From Smittia aterrima (taxonomy: Eukaryota > Arthropoda > Insecta > Diptera > Chironomidae), in the NCBI GenBank assembly GCA_033063855.1, contig CP093830.1, positions 13,888,854 to 13,952,853 of the forward strand: 64,000 nucleotides of DNA. Reading direction: 5' to 3'. Both the position numbers and the translations under genes were made by a program. Under the pieces are notes generated by a model. The model was not told the DNA's origin. It did not search any database and worked only from the letters and a program-made list of their open reading frames with translations. Position 1 is the stretch's first letter, and each line of letters starts with the position of its first letter. Below are positions 13,173 to 27,690 of this stretch, piece by piece.

Positions 13173-14026
13173 ATGTTCATGGAGAGTCTCTTGAGTTGTT
13201 TGCTCGTATTCACGGTCGTCGTCACCTGCGAAGAAATCCGTAAGTTGCAACTATTTACTGTGATTGCACTTACCTTGATGCATGTTTCATGTTTCAGCTG
13301 ATTTTCTGTTAGTTTGCAAGCGCACAGATCCGAACCTTGCAGGTTGCGTCCACAATTCTGTTAACAACCTCAAACCTTACCTCGTCACTGGTTTGCCCAA
13401 CTATGACATTCCATCTCTGGAACCGATTGATTTGGGAGATTTGATTGTTGCTGGAAGTAAAACAGGCCAAGGAATTCTCGTGACTGCTAAAGACATCAAA
13501 GCGTATGGAGCATCAAATTGGATTCTCAAGAATTTTAAGTAGAAACTTAAAAGGTTCTTATATTTCTGAAATTTTCACTGCAATTCATTTCAGCGTCGTA
13601 GAATATGCATCGAAATATTCGTTCCAAATTGAATTACCACATTTGTATGTTGTCGGAAAATACAATGTGGACGGCAGAATACTTTTTCTTCCTGTCCAAG
13701 GTGCAGGACATTTCACAGGAAATTTTACTGGCGGTGCTGGTGACGTTAGGATCAAGGGAGTTCACAAACAGATAAATGGAGAAACTCACTTCATCGTCAA
13801 CAAAATGGATATCAAAATAACAGTTCAGAAAGGAAAAGTCGACCTTGAAGATTTGTTTGGCGGAGACAAAGTCTTGGGAGAAATTATAAATGTAACTATC
13901 AACGAGAACTTTGCGCTTCTGAGTCAAGATCTGATTCCACTCATTGAAAAGTCGCTTTCAAAGATTTTCAAGAGAACAGCGAATAAAATCCTGGAACGCT
14001 TTACAATGGCCCAGCTTTTTCCATAA
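13173..14026 (+). CDS. Takeout/juvenile-hormone-binding-protein family, copy 2
   Basis: Three exons, 13173-13239, 13298-13538 and 13594-14026, encode 246 aa. Exon 1 (67 nt, signal peptide, phase-1 end) has the same length and phase as exon 1 of copy 1, which supports tandem duplication, but copy 2 lacks two of copy 1's introns. Features: signal peptide; N-terminal cysteine pair (VCKRTDPNLAGCV); LVTGLPNYDIPSLEPIDLG; a Gly-rich strand region (GHFTGNFTGGAGDVRIKG); an amphipathic C-terminal helix; and the ending MAQLFP. It should be a secreted lipophilic-ligand carrier; tissue and ligand cannot be told from sequence. Confidence 0.88.
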
Positions 14027-17000
14027 CACTTTCCAAATCACATTTTTTGTCAGTTATTTGTTAATTAGATTTTAAAATTCATAAAGCTTGAAACAAGGTA
14101 ACTAAAGTTGTACAATTATTAATATTTTATGTCGAAAAAAAAAACTTTTTCACAAGAGGGACACTGCTCGTTTCGTCGTCATTGTCTCTCATATTCAATT
14201 CATATTCTTGTCTCTATTCATTTTATTCTTCAGCGAAGTTCCGCATGAACATTTAAAGATGAACTTGATGACAATGGAGAGCTGAAAAATTTTGTCAGAC
14301 AAGACTTTTAAAGTCAAATCCAATTTCTTAGTTCAACAATTTTCAGGAAATTTCGTTAACCCTTTGAATGCTTTGATGATTCAACTTGAAGATAGAATGA
14401 TTGAGACAATCAAAATTTTCTCCTTCTCATAAAATTTATATTGAACTTTGAGCAAAGCTGACTTTTTTTTTCCTTAAAAGCTTCCTGAGACTTCGATCCA
14501 TTCCCTTGCAAACTTTGCGTCCAAGTCTAAACGACACTTTTTGTTTCCAAACAATTTAAACTTGATTCAATTTTCTCCAACTCAAACTTTCTTCACTCTA
14601 TATAGCTTTGAACTCCTTTTTATTTAATAAAAGTCTTACCAAATGTGTCGTCTCATAAACTTTTGCCATGGCAATTCTTCCTTCTATGTATGAGAAGTTT
14701 ACTTCAACAACTGAACAAAACAAATTTCAAGTCATTAAAAATGTCTGCATAGCGTTTGCATTGCATGAGAGAGAAGGGAAGCGAGAAATTTGTTTTTTCT
14801 TCATCACAATTCTTTCCAACAGGTGTAAATTTCCTTTTGAATTCTTAATGCAGCTTTTTTCATGACTCGGCATGATTTTAATTTCGAGAAAATGTTCTCT
14901 AGAAGCATATGTGTGAGCGCTAAGGGTAAGGAAATTGCATCTTTCCTCCTTGCCACAAAGCTTCTGTTGAAATTACATTAAATATTAAGAAAGCCATTTG
15001 AAATCGAGCTGAAACCAACTTCAGCTCTTTAGCTAGCTATGTTGACGTTGATTCACGTGAGCACTCACAAGATGATGACTTTTTGTCAGCAATCGATGCT
15101 AAAAAGAGACAAGAAATCACTAAGATTGAAAATTGAAATTCTTAGATGAGTTTTTCGTTCAAGAGTTACTTTTTGCTCTGTCGTTTCTTTGATAACAAAG
15201 ATTGAAACTTCCTTTGAGGAGAGATTCGTAAAAATCGACAGAAGACTTTAGAAAATCTTGGTAAAAAGCTCTTGAAGAATTAGCGTGACGTTCCTTATAA
15301 CCGACTCAAATCGCTTTGAAAGGTTTTGCGTTGAATTTCTGAACAGGAAGAAGAACTTTGTTTGTTGCTCTTGCTGAATCTCGACTTCAAGTTGATTTCC
15401 CATAAGCGTGCTCCGTTCATGAAAATTCATGCAAGCTCTGCAACTTTCATTCGTTTGGTTCTTCTTCTCGATTTCTTCGGTTGCGGACTACAGAGTCGTC
15501 CTTCGTCGGAATGGGATTGAAACTGCAAACCCATTTCTTTCTGTCTCTCGCTCAGTATCGTTTGGGAATTATCTTCGTTCAGGAATTATTCACTCATTCA
15601 TTATCGGAATTAAGGAATCGGAAGAGAAGGTAAAAAGTTTTCTAGCGACATTGGCAATTTTCACTGTTGATTAAACTCAATTCTCAAAATACATCATACA
15701 GCTCGAGAAGTCTTCCACCTGCAACTTCATTTTCCTCGCGTCATTGAATGATCACTCAATGGAGCGGAATCGTCCGCATCGTCGCCACAAAAACAAAACC
15801 AAAGCAGCCGCAAACCCGCACAAAATTATTCAATAAATCAAAACGATTTTCACTGTTGCAGGATTTCTAGGAAGCTCTCACAGCCGGATGAGCAGTTCAA
15901 ACTTTTTAAAAACAATTATAGATAAAAAAGTTTTTGTGCAATCGATCTGCAATATTCAATGAAAAAAAAACTAATTTTCTCGCAAGAAATTGATTTTTAG
16001 CAAACAAAAAGTTTGAAAAACAAAAAAGTTACCGATTGAATTATTCAGTTTTTATTGTCCTTCAACTTCTCCATCCGAGTCGATTCGTTTGGTTTTTAGT
16101 GAAATTTTTCACCTGATTTCGTTTTTATTTGTACAAGAATCTTTGTAGCTGTTCAACATTGAAGTTCCAAATTTATCAAATTTCCCGACTTAAGAAAAAA
16201 TTGTGCACCTGTAGAAAACTAGTAAATATGTTTTTTTCAATTTTATAGCAGTGTCTAAAAAATATCCACTTTTCAGCGTCACATTACGTGATACACATAG
16301 TTAACAAATTACTAAAAACACTTTAGTTTGAACATTTTGGCTTAAAATTCATTAACGATAGAAACTTTACCCAAAATTAAATGGCTTAAAATTTTCACTC
16401 GGAGCCAACCAATGCTTCTGTCCCAGCAAAGTTTTACTTTAGATGTGGAGCTTTGTGCTGTCAGGTTTTGCGGATTCTTCTTTTGTCTTCTCAACTACGA
16501 ATTAATTACATTTTAAAATTCTAATTTAAATATCTCGTTTCGCTCGAAATTCATTAAAACAACAGCGTTCGGGTTTTTTTATTTCATTTTGCCGAGAAAA
16601 AAATTTCCTCCGGTGTATTTCTTTTATTTATATTGGCAGAGCAGCGGTGAAAACTAGTGAAAATGTTTAATGAGAAAATATCACTCTCGAGCACATAATT
16701 ATTTCAGTTGATTTCTTTTTCTATCTCAAGCCTTATCTCTAAAAAATCAAACCAGAAATCGTAAATTAATTTGGAATTAAACAAATCAACGAAGTTTTCA
16801 TTGAAAAGTTAGATGTTTTTAAAATCCAATTGTTAAGACAACAACTATCCAACTGATAATTGGAAATTTTCTTCGTAAAATTTAATTTTACGAGCATCTT
16901 AGTATACCGCATCGATAAAGACAACCACAATGTCAGTTAATTGTTCGCATCAAATCAGAGCCACAGCAATAGGAGAGAATCTGAATGGAACGAAATATCA

Positions 17001-20000
17001 ATTATGAAAATGGAAAATACATTAATAAGAGCGAAGAGGCTTTTGTTGCTAAAGGATTCAAATGGAATTTCCATTTGCTGTTTCAGACAAAATGCTTTCA
17101 ACGAAAGAACAAATGCATGCAGAGTTGAATTGAAGGCAAGCTGCGGGATGAGTTTAATGAAGGTAAACTTTATGCCAAGCGAATGAAAGAAGCATTGGCA
17201 CCAATTCAACAGCATCATCTCGTCTGAAAAAGTTTAATGCTCAAAGGACAAATGTGTTAGATGACGGCGCTAGAACTAAGGCCATAGAAATTTATTTTAC
17301 AGGCCGTCATAAGAATGTCAATAATAAATTCGAATCGGACGTGATAAGAATGTAGGAGCGAAGGTAAACTATCAAGTGGAATTGTTTCTCTTTCTTTGTG
17401 TTACGCTTCGGCTGCTGGTGCAGCAAATAACTTTACATTCTCTAGGATTATTTGTATCCAACATCTACAATGGAAAATCTCGAAACAAATATAATCATAA
17501 AACAATTTTAAGGGTTTTCTCGCCGAAAAAGAGAAAAGACCTCTCTAACTGTTTGTTCTCGTATTGCTCATACCTATTGGTTTTTTTCGCAGCAGCAGGT
17601 ATTTCTTTCTTAAGATTTTTCACACCAATTCTGTTACCACTGGTATTTAAAAAATAATTTACGATTCACTGAAGTGGCGTTGAAAAACTTTTTTCTGCTG
17701 ATACAAAAATAATTTCTTCACAAGCGGGAAAGTTTCCAAAAGGGAATCGTTCATCAGTTCAGTTAGAAATATTTAAAATCTTCATGATTTTGAAACCGAA
17801 AAAGTAACGTTATTAAATGATTTATCTTTATTGAACGATGAAATGTGAAAATTCGCAGACATTGCAATTATCGCTCGATTGAGCGTTCGTCGACTTTTGA
17901 GTTCTTGCTTTTTCACTTGATTATAATCGTCAAAACTTCTTCCCCATTTCTTTACACCACGCAAGTAACTGAAAAGTTCGAAAAAATAATGGAGCAAAAC
18001 TGGTAAAAATCCATCAGAATGATAAATCGCCAGAAACTTCCTCTCCAAGAATTTTGCGAGGAAAAATCTTTTCTTCACCATAAAGTTTCTTATTTAATAA
18101 AATTTCGTAGCATCGCTTTCGATTAAAAGGTTACAAAAAATCGTGATGAGAACACTCAAAAGCGGAATTAAAATAAAATGTTGAAGAGACACTCGAAAGG
18201 AAAACGCTCGAAGTCATGAATGAGATAAAAATAATTTTAAAAGCTTTTCACTGCATCATGAAAAATACCTTTGAATCTAAATTACATTTGTGGAACTAGG
18301 AAACCTCTCTTGGATCAACATAGGATGAAATGAATTATCACGAAATTAAATCTTTTCCTTAGTCGAGAGCGTCAAGGAAACCAAAAAATTGAGAATTGAG
18401 AGTAAAATGTCTGGTTTACATTTGAGATGAGAGCGGGTGAACATCGAGCATAACAAGAAATGAAGAAAATTGAGGAGGGGATGACTCTCTTTCGCTCTCT
18501 TCTAGTTCTCAACAGTCGTATTTAATAAACAGCCCTTGATAAAAACGTCGTGATAATAAATTTGTTTTGCGAGTCGTTGGAATTCTTCTCAGCAATACCT
18601 TCAACTTAAAAATTGTAAGAGTCGCGAGATGAAAGTGACACGAAGAATGATTTGCAGTTCATTACGCGAAGTGATCCAACTTCAACCACCTTCTTAATTA
18701 TTCCCATCAACAACCGACGCACACACGCTTATAAATCTCATCTCTTCCTTTGAAAAAAATTTAAGCTCAGACAATAAATAATTTTTATTAACTTTGTCTT
18801 CCTTTTCTCGTAGCTTGTAAAACATTTGCGGCTGCTGTTATGCAAGGTGGAAACCACAACCGCAAAAACATGATTGATATCACTCGGATGAGACGATAGA
18901 AATAAAGAAGTCGATGTGAGAAAAATTAGATTTAATTATCCTAATCATAAGAAAAAAGATCCCTGAAGCGGAAAAGTAATCAATACACTTCTTCGTTTCC
19001 ACTCCCAGTCATCCTCAAATCGTTTAAGCTAGATTTAATAGGCTCGGAATGAGCTTTGCCGGAAAGAAAAATGTCTTGGAAAAATATTTATCATTTTTTT
19101 TTAGTCGATGTCTCATGCTTCTGTGTCGGAAGAGAGCGGAAATAAGAAATTGTCATAAAGCGATAAATTTTCCGGTGGGATAAAAAAAACCGGTTAAAGA
19201 ACTTATGATGGAGTTGTTTTCATAAATTGAAAGCGTTATCGATAGGGGTGGTGAAGGATAGTCGAGTTAGATGAGGAAGATTGATTTAGGGAAATCAACA
19301 AAATTACTCGGAAAATGGAAGTTACGAGTTAGAGTACTACTTTAAGAGAAGACAAGTTATCGTGTTAAGTGAAGGTTGATTTTTAAAAAGGTTTACTAGA
19401 ACTATTAACGATAGTTTTTCACTGTGATGATCCTGCAATCCGGCACACTCAGTATGCTTGCAGGATTTTTAAACATTCAACAAAAGTTTATCGAATATTT
19501 GAAAACATATTTTCAAATGCTGTGGACAAAAACGAATAAGTATAATCAGCAGATCGAGAGCAAGCTTGCTATAGGGTCTTTCATCTCTTTAAGTTAAACC
19601 CAAAATAAGAAAATTCTTTGAAGAAATATTTCGTCTCGACCAAACCTCTCAATTTATTAAAATCAACCTTTGGCTAAGAGTCTGACAGTCGATGAAATGT
19701 CCTTCGTTTGCGAACAAAAATCCCGACTCAAAGAATGGAATAGAGCAACGAAAAACTTTCCACCACTCGTAAGAAAGCTCAATACGGCAAAAAAATGTGA
19801 TACAAGAAAGAAAAACATTCATAACTTTTGAACTGGAATTCATAAATCATTTTGCAGCTACGAGCTTCGCTTCGGCTACAAAAACTACATAAATTTTCGT
19901 TTTCTTCTTACTGACAATATTTTTTTTATAAATTTTCTTCTCGCAAAAACCTCTTGGGAGAGTTTAATTGAATCTCGTGTAAGATTTGTTTTAACTTAAT

Positions 20001-20946
20001 CACTACGACGAGAGATTATACTTCGTCATAACGAAATATTCAACGTGGCCGCCCTAAAGATTCATTTTGATGAGCCCGGAGAACTTTCAGACTTGATTTA
20101 TCTTTAAAAAGAAAAGCGGGAACAAACGAAGCGATAAGATTTGAATCAGCAAAAAGCTGCTTCTCAGCTTGATGATATCAAGTTTTCGTGTTTTGTTTTC
20201 CGACGTAGCGGTGACGTTGCAAACTGTAAAGTGTGCGAACGACATTAATTACAGCTTGTTTCACTCCCTCTCGCTTGCTTCCATTTATTCATTTTTCCGT
20301 GCTCTATTCGCAGCTTGAATAAACGATGATTATTCAGATTTCCTGCTCAATTGATTTAAAGACATTTGCCATCCGCCGTGTCAAAGGCGAAGAGAAATTG
20401 AGCGGGGACTTGTAATTACGCGCAAAACAAAAAGAAGAATTTCCCCCATAGAGTTCTGCAGCGACTTTCCCCAACCTTGACGTTTTGTTATCGCATCACC
20501 AAGCGAAAACAAACGAAGCTCACTCATTTTAGCTTCTGTCTATCTCGCGATAGCGAAGGTCATTCAACGAAAGAAGCGGTTGATTTTTTCATCTTTCAGA
20601 TTCCATAATTAGAAATTTTACAGCTCATGAAACTCGGGTCACGCTAATTAGCCACTCATTAAAATTAATCAAACGACAGCCCCGCGAGCCGCTCATCTTT
20701 CTGTCGTCAGATGTTTACATGACTATCTTGACTTTTTGATAAGATTGATTCTACTTCTTCTTCCATTTATGTCTTTGCACTGACGAATGACAGTTTTTAT
20801 GAAAATTCTCTTTAATCAGTTTAAACTGATCAGTCTGTTCTCAGTAGTCTAAGCGACCAGTCGCATTTCAAATTCTCCGTTCTCTCCAGATTTTATCGAT
20901 CGGTTTTTTATTTGCTTCCACAAGTGAATAGGCTAGAAGAACAATT
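14027..20946. other. 6.9 kb gene-free stretch
   Basis: Only short open frames without family signatures are present. Composition is AT-rich with homopolymer runs and no obvious transposon ends, tandem array or tRNA. The last few hundred bases before 20947 should hold the regucalcin promoter. Unrecognised regulatory DNA or non-coding transcripts are possible. Confidence 0.45.
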
Positions 20947-22207
20947 ATGGCTTCGTATAAAGTTGAAGTCGTTGACTCGTCGCCAATTTCGGTTTTGGGC
21001 GAAGGACCACACTGGGATGTCGCGCGTCAGAGTCTTTACTACAACGACATTTATGGCGACCAACAGTCAATCTCTCGTTTCGCCTATGATGAAGGCAAAA
21101 CCTACAACGCAGTTATTCCGGGTCATCCGGTGATTTCGTTTATAATCCCAGTCGATAACACTCAAGATCAATTCATCGTGGGATCCGGCAAGAAGATTTT
21201 GTTGATTCAATGGGATGGAAAAAGCCAACAAGCGAAGGCCTTGAAAACTGTTGGCGAAGTTGAATCCAACATGCCAGAAAATCGATTCAACGACGCAAAG
21301 TGTGATCCCGTTGGAAGGTTTTATGGAGGCACCATGCGAATCGGTAAGACTAATTCCCCTCGTTGTCATAAAAGTTGGAGTAAAAAAAATCTTTATTCCC
21401 CTCAGAGCTTAATGTCGATATTTTCGAGAAAAGATTGGGAACATTTTATCGCTTCACGGACAAGGAGCAGTTTGTTTCATTAAAGGAAAAGATTGGCGTT
21501 TCAAATGGACTCACTTGGAATGAGAAGACAAACAAATTTTACTTCATTGATTCCTGCGATCACGACGTCAAGGAATTTGACTACGATCCAAAAACAGGAA
21601 ACATCTGTGAGTTGTGAAACATTTCTAACAGCTGCAGTGGAAGTTTCTGCAAAGAAAAACAAGTTGCGACGCCATCGACAGATTCTCCAGAAGATTAACG
21701 GAAAGTGTTTGACTTTAGAAATCTGTTGTGTTCCGTAGCGCATACTGCAATCAAATGTTTTTCTCTGCAGTAGATTTTGTACGCATTTTTTCCGTTCTCT
21801 GTTTGCTTAGAGACTCCATATCAATTTGGATTAATCCTCATCTGTCTGTTTGCATGTTTACAGCCAATGGACGTGTTGTTATTGATTTTACAATCGATGG
21901 TAAGCGCCCAGATTTCGTTCCGGATGGTATGACAATCGACTCAAATGGAAATCTCTACGTCGCAACATTTGGTGCATCGAAAGTTTTTAAAATTAACCCA
22001 GCTACAGGAGTCATTGATTTGGAGATAAAAATTCCAGCTGAACAAACTACAAGTGTAGCATTCGGAGGGCCTAATTTGGACATACTCTTTGTTACTACAG
22101 CTTCAAAAGAGTTCAAATCCAAACAGCCACCACCCGCTGGCAGACTCTTCAAAGTCACAGGGCTTGGTGCTAAAGGACTTCCGATGAAAAGCGTGAAATT
22201 GAATTGA
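20947..22207 (+). CDS. regucalcin: Regucalcin / SMP-30 family gluconolactonase-like protein
   Basis: Exons 20947-21343, 21406-21606 and 21864-22207 encode 313 aa, against about 300 for the family. It is a six-bladed beta-propeller, probably cytosolic: there is no signal peptide. The metal-binding Glu of LGEGPHWD (residue 19), the Asn of GVSNGLTWNEK and the Asp of PDGMTID are all present, as are NRFNDAKCDPVGRFYGGTMR and AFGGPNLDILFVTTA. Family members bind Ca/Zn and can hydrolyse lactones; in insects they also include anterior-fat-body and cold-responsive proteins. The second intron (257 bp) is longer than most in this window. A poly(A) signal follows at 22257. Confidence 0.94.
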
Positions 22208-22256
22208 TTTTTTTTTCAATCCAAAGGTTGCTTAGTACCGATTGTCATACGAGAGA

Positions 22257-22262
22257 AATAAA
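22257..22262 (+). terminator. poly(A) signal of regucalcin
   Basis: AATAAA starts 50 bases after the regucalcin stop codon and is followed by AT-rich sequence. Confidence 0.5.
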
Positions 22263-25200
22263 ATCGGAAATAGTAGAATACAACATTTTTTGAACTTTCT
22301 ATTCGAAGGTACTTTGTAATGATTTCGTCCATCCATAAATCAGTGGAAAAGTTCCTTTAGTTAAATTTGTAATCAAACTGCTCGCCAGACGGTTCCCCCA
22401 TCTCTCGATGGAAATAAACAATCTCATTGTACGGAGACTAGCAGATCGACGCTAATAAAAAATTCAAGTCGAGAAATAATGCAACAAACATTAAAACGTT
22501 GCTTTCCTGCATTAAACTGAAATAAATTTTGTATCTGGAAATTGTTTCGACTCGTGAAAGTTTATGCGCCTTCGCTTCACACTTCGCTCTTGAGAGCGCA
22601 TAAGGTTGAAGAAATTAAAACAATTCAATTAGCAAATATTTTGAATATTTTTCCTACAACTCTGAGCTTTTAAAAAAAATTCTTTTTGTTTTTTTCGCTT
22701 CGATATTTTTTCACTTCCGACTGGGGAAATTATCATGAAAATACCTGGGCAATCGAGAATCTTCATGATGAATGATGAATCTTTTGGGATGAATTGTGTG
22801 GAGCATTTTTTTATATATTGAATTCAGGGAATGCCTTTCTCGTTCGTTTCGATATGAATTATTACTCATAGCAAAGCTAAAAGAGTATTCACGCTTTAAT
22901 TAATTGCTGAATATCTTCCATGATTCACTGATTTATTTGATTTGAGAAAAGGCAATAAAAGGCGGAGGTTTTTAAGAATGGCAGTGCTGTACAAGGGCGT
23001 ACATAAATTACGTCACAGTGATTTATTTGAAGTCACATGTTCCCATAGTTTCTCTCGGAAAAATCGCTGACTTGATGCTATCAGAATTAATTTCAGAATT
23101 TTTCTTTGGTGACAAACACGGTAGAGGATACTTCGAGCAAAGTTTAAATGAAACCGGAAATGCAGTGACTCGTCTGCTCTCACCAGATTATCATCGAGTT
23201 ACTCTTCATATCAAATCACTTGACATAGTCAAGGGAAACATTTTCCTTCCTGAAAATCCGTGAGATTATTGCCACTTATCAGAAATTCAAAATCAAGAGT
23301 CGAGATCTTAAAGCATTTCACACACGATTATTCATTCACCCTGTGGGACCAACAAAGACTATTTCCTCTTGGAGCATCTTTGAACATGATTTTCACTTTT
23401 CCTCCTGAAAGATTCTCATGAAAACTTACAAAGAGGTCGACATTAACCTTTTTCATAGTGAAAGCCTTTACCTACTAAGAAGCAGAGGCTTCTAGAGCGT
23501 AACGGAGACGAGCTGCGCTAGGGAAAACTAAATCTATCTTTCTCTTTTTTTGACAATATTAATATCATCTGAGATTTCTCTTTGTTAACATTGTTGAATC
23601 AAGGAAGAGACGAATTTGGACCTTTCAGTTTCAATCAACGGGAAAAAGGGACGCAATTCTCGAAAGCTAATGCAGAGAAATATCCGAAGGGCGGCATTGC
23701 ACCCAAGAGTAAACCCACTCGCTGTGAAGGGAGATGACAAAATTTGTTTTACATGCTTGCAAGTAAATTCGTTGATACATATCACGAGAGCTTTTTTTCG
23801 ATATTCGCTTTGACACTTTTGTCACTCCTTCGACGTTCGCACTCTCGAATGGCTTCATTGTCGAAGCGAAATCTCTGAAGCGAAGTTAATTCGATCAGAA
23901 TATTTACGTAACAGCGGAATAGCTTCATGTCCATTTTAATCTTCTCTTTAAACTCGACCTCCCTTTTGGCAGTACATTCAGAACTTTCTCTTCCTCAAAC
24001 GAAAAAAAGAAAGTTGCGCTTGGCGAAAATTTCATTTTGTCAAAAACTTTCTCCAAGTGGGCAAATATCATTTTAAAATAGTTATCCTTCTGTGTTTTAA
24101 TAAATTCTCCATTAAATGGTTTCACAAATTTTCAGAGAATTTCGTCGAGGGAATGAGAACACGAACAGTAAACATTTGTTAACCTCAACAGCATGCAAAA
24201 CCAATAAAAGCCGAAGAAAATTTTCTGCTTGTCGGGGCTAGTCTTGGAGCAATAATAAAATTTTCTGTCGTTTTCTATTTGCGTTGTGTCATTGTCCCTT
24301 TTTCTGTTGTGTGTCCATGTCGTGTGTTCGTTCTCTGATTTAAGCGTTCTGTGCGAAACAAAACGGTGAACCTTTTGCAGTGACAACGTAGACAATTCGA
24401 ACAAACGAAACAACTTTTGTACTATTATGAGTTTCCATTTGATTTTTGGGTTTCTCATGGTCTGCTTACCCTCACAAAATAAATCTATCTATTTAAAAAT
24501 CTACAGACTGCGCTTTGGAATCTAGATGACCTTTTACCATCGGACGTTGAAACATGTGGCTAGCGAAAAAAATGAACATCATAACGTGCTGAATAACGTG
24601 TTGTGATATTTATGTAATCTCCCTTGTTGAATCTTCTTTCAAGCTTAAGCTTTTTTTTTTCTTGAATATCACAAAGCTGAAAAAAATCCAATGATTTTTA
24701 TTTAGGTTAAAGTAATTAAACTCGTTAAATACGTTTGCAGAATTTTACTATGTTGAGATATGTTCCACACATTTTCAAAGTTTCTTCAAATTCACTTTGC
24801 TCTAAGCAATGCGAATCACGTTATTTTATTTATTTTGCTCGTCATCCTGCTCATATTTTATGGATGAAAGAAAGCTTGAAGCTTTCTGATTGTTCGTGCG
24901 TGGGTGTGTGTATGTGGCGAGGAGAGCAGTATCAGGCCTTTTTCAGAACAATGACGATGAAAGCATTTAATGATCCACTTAATAACATAATTCAACATGA
25001 AGAGCTCAAAAGCTCACGAGAAAATTAATAAAAAACAGAAAGTTTAAGGCCATAAATCTTTCGCTGTCGAGTTGAGTCTTTGCTGGAGTCACAAAAATCT
25101 CTGGCCAAATTTTAATTTTAGCAGAAGAAAAATTTCATTTTTAAGGAAGAGACAAAACAACATTAACTTTCTTATTCAAGATTTTAACCTCAAAATGGTA

Positions 25201-27644
25201 AATTGTGTTTAAATCACGGAAAGAGCTCATGAACTTGAAGAGTCACTTAGACTATGAACCACTCAAAGGCTTACATACTCATTTTGCCTTCTTCAAACTT
25301 TGAAGTTCAAAGTTATTGTCACAAGATCCTTCAAACGCTGCTTGACGAAAAACAATCATCTCAACAAAAAGTTTCTGGCTTTTCAAAGCGAAAACTTATC
25401 ATGAAGGCTTTTTCAGAGCTCAGAGTTAATTGTCTTAGAAAAAAAAATATTTCTCTGCTTTGCAAAGATTATAAACTTTGAAGAAAAAACTCGTGCACAG
25501 AATTTTCTTTATTAAACGTCACTTCACTCGAATGAGTCTTTTCAAATATTTACACTTGAACTTTAAAATGAAATTTCAAGTACTTCCTCAAGTTCGTCAT
25601 GGAAAAGTTGTTGTAAAAAACTCAATAAGATATTCAAGTGATAATGAAACCTTTTCGCAATGAAACTTTTCAACGCGAACTTGATTCATTTAATTTGTGC
25701 AAATTCAAGTGTTAACAAAAATTCCTGCTCGTAATCTGAAAACCTATTATCTCTATTTAAGCATCATTATGAGAATTATTCATGTGGCTGCTCTGCTTTT
25801 GAATTAAATTACTTTTTCTGTAAAGTCAAGGCAAGTACTGTCGAGACGTCTGACCGTAATTTTTGATCTGAAACTTATTTTTTCATGTATTTTTCATGTA
25901 AATTGTATTTTTAATGTGAACATGATATGAAAAATATCATTTCGTATGAATGGTCGTTTTATCAATTCAAAGATATCCATGGGACTAAAAATATTTATGT
26001 TGTCGACAATAAATACACTGAAATTTGTTAGCTCTCAGTTTCCTTAGAATAAAAAAATGCAATGATATTCAATAGGGATATGTCAAAAGGTAAGTAACGA
26101 TGTTCAGCATCCCATCATCAAATCACCAGAGCAAGAAGAACCTTTTGAAATAGAAATTTTTGTTTAAAGCGACACTGCAAAAAGTTCACCTTAAAGCTCG
26201 AAGCTCAGATCACCCACAACGACGTTTAGCTCTTTTTCCCTCTGCTTTTCAATCATGCACAATACTGAAGCGTAGAATGATTTATGAGATGAAATTTTCT
26301 GGATCTCTTACAAAACTGTTTCATTTGTTTGCTGAAATTAGTTCTCCAACTTTTTTTGTGTTCACTTTGCGATTCGAAGCGAGACACAAAAACTAACTCT
26401 TCTGCATTTGCACGAGTTCAAAGAACATTTTCGAAATGTAATTTTCACCGCACCCGCATTCTCTTTCCAATGATTCGCAAGCCACAGGATGGTAATGGTG
26501 CATGAAGTTTTTATATGAACATCATTTAAACGTGAAGCGCAAAAAAAAATATGAGAAAGCTCGAAATCAGCATAAAATCCAAATATTTCTCGAATGGATC
26601 AGCAGCACTAGTTTTTTTTGTCAGGCGTCAAAGTTCCGATTCCTTAATTAACATACTCGTAGTCGTAGACGTTTAGAACTTTATCCTTACATGTTAGTAG
26701 ATTTGGAAAGCTTGTTGAAAAAGCAAATTTTCTGTGGAATTTTCTCTTTTAAGGATCACCCATTTGCGCGTCTATCAAAGACTTGTTGTTGAAAGTTATC
26801 TTTCACACTGATTCTTTTCTCAGAACTTAAATTCTAGTTAAATATCTCACAGATATATTTTACTTAAATGTTAGAGTTTTTCTCTTTTTCTCTTGCTGTG
26901 CGGGAGCAGTTAAGCGACGAACAGCATCAGGGTAGGGTTGAGTAAAACACTAGTCATCATCATTGTGTGTAAATGGATAAAGGGGTTAAACGCTCCAGCT
27001 CGAAAATGATTTACGTACTAAAACTTCAGTAGCTTGAGCAAGAAGATGTTTATAGCGAGCCAGAAAGAGAAAGAGGAAAAAAGGATTTCATAAACAATCT
27101 GGGCACAAAAGCATGAATGGGATGAAGCGTTGCGGATGTTTAAGAAATGTGTGTATTACCTAAGCGTGGTCTCATAGAGCAACTGAACTTCATCGCTCTC
27201 TGCCACAAAATTTAATTGAGTTTTCTCATTCCGAGGTTTCAATTTTCTAATTAAGCCGTTTCTTACTCGTAATATTGAATGTTACAGTAAAGCCAGTTCA
27301 TAAATAATATTTTCACTGTGTTACACCTAGCTAAACGTGTGAGCTTTTAGGGGAAATATTAAGAGTTCTATGTTATAAAAAAAATGTCTAAGCCTTAGAC
27401 TAAGGCCATCAAAAACATCTGTGTCTCGCAAAAACTCTTCCACGTCACAATTTGCTCTTTTCCCTTCGTTTTACTTCCTTTACAGAAAAAGAACTCACGA
27501 CGAACATCTATTTCTAAACTCACACTCGACATATCAAAACAGCATCATGTAATTTGAAACAAATTTTTCGTCGTTAAGAAACAAACAAGGAGAAGTTGAA
27601 GCAAGTGAAACGAAGGAATCAACAACAGCGGAAGAAATATAGGA

Positions 27645-27690
27645 GAAAAGAAAGAGAGACAGAGATATAGAGAGGGAAAGTAAGCGAGCA
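27645..27690. repeat. Purine-rich / GA-type low-complexity tract
   Basis: An imperfect run of GA, AGAG and GAAA units, all purine apart from isolated T and C bases. A simple low-complexity tract with no clear unit length. Confidence 0.5.

Noticed and set aside
14661..14676. Palindrome TTTTGCCATGGCAATT resembling an X-box
   Set aside because: It does not match the RFX consensus at the first half-site position and is not next to any gene.
15429..15674. 81-codon ATG frame with a hydrophobic, signal-like N-terminus
   Set aside because: No recognisable family, no splice partners, and it lies within a long gene-free stretch; a chance frame is more likely without expression data.
23018..23263. Open frame of about 80 codons in the large desert
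   Set aside because: It does not begin with ATG, has no family similarity and no acceptor that would connect it to an upstream exon.
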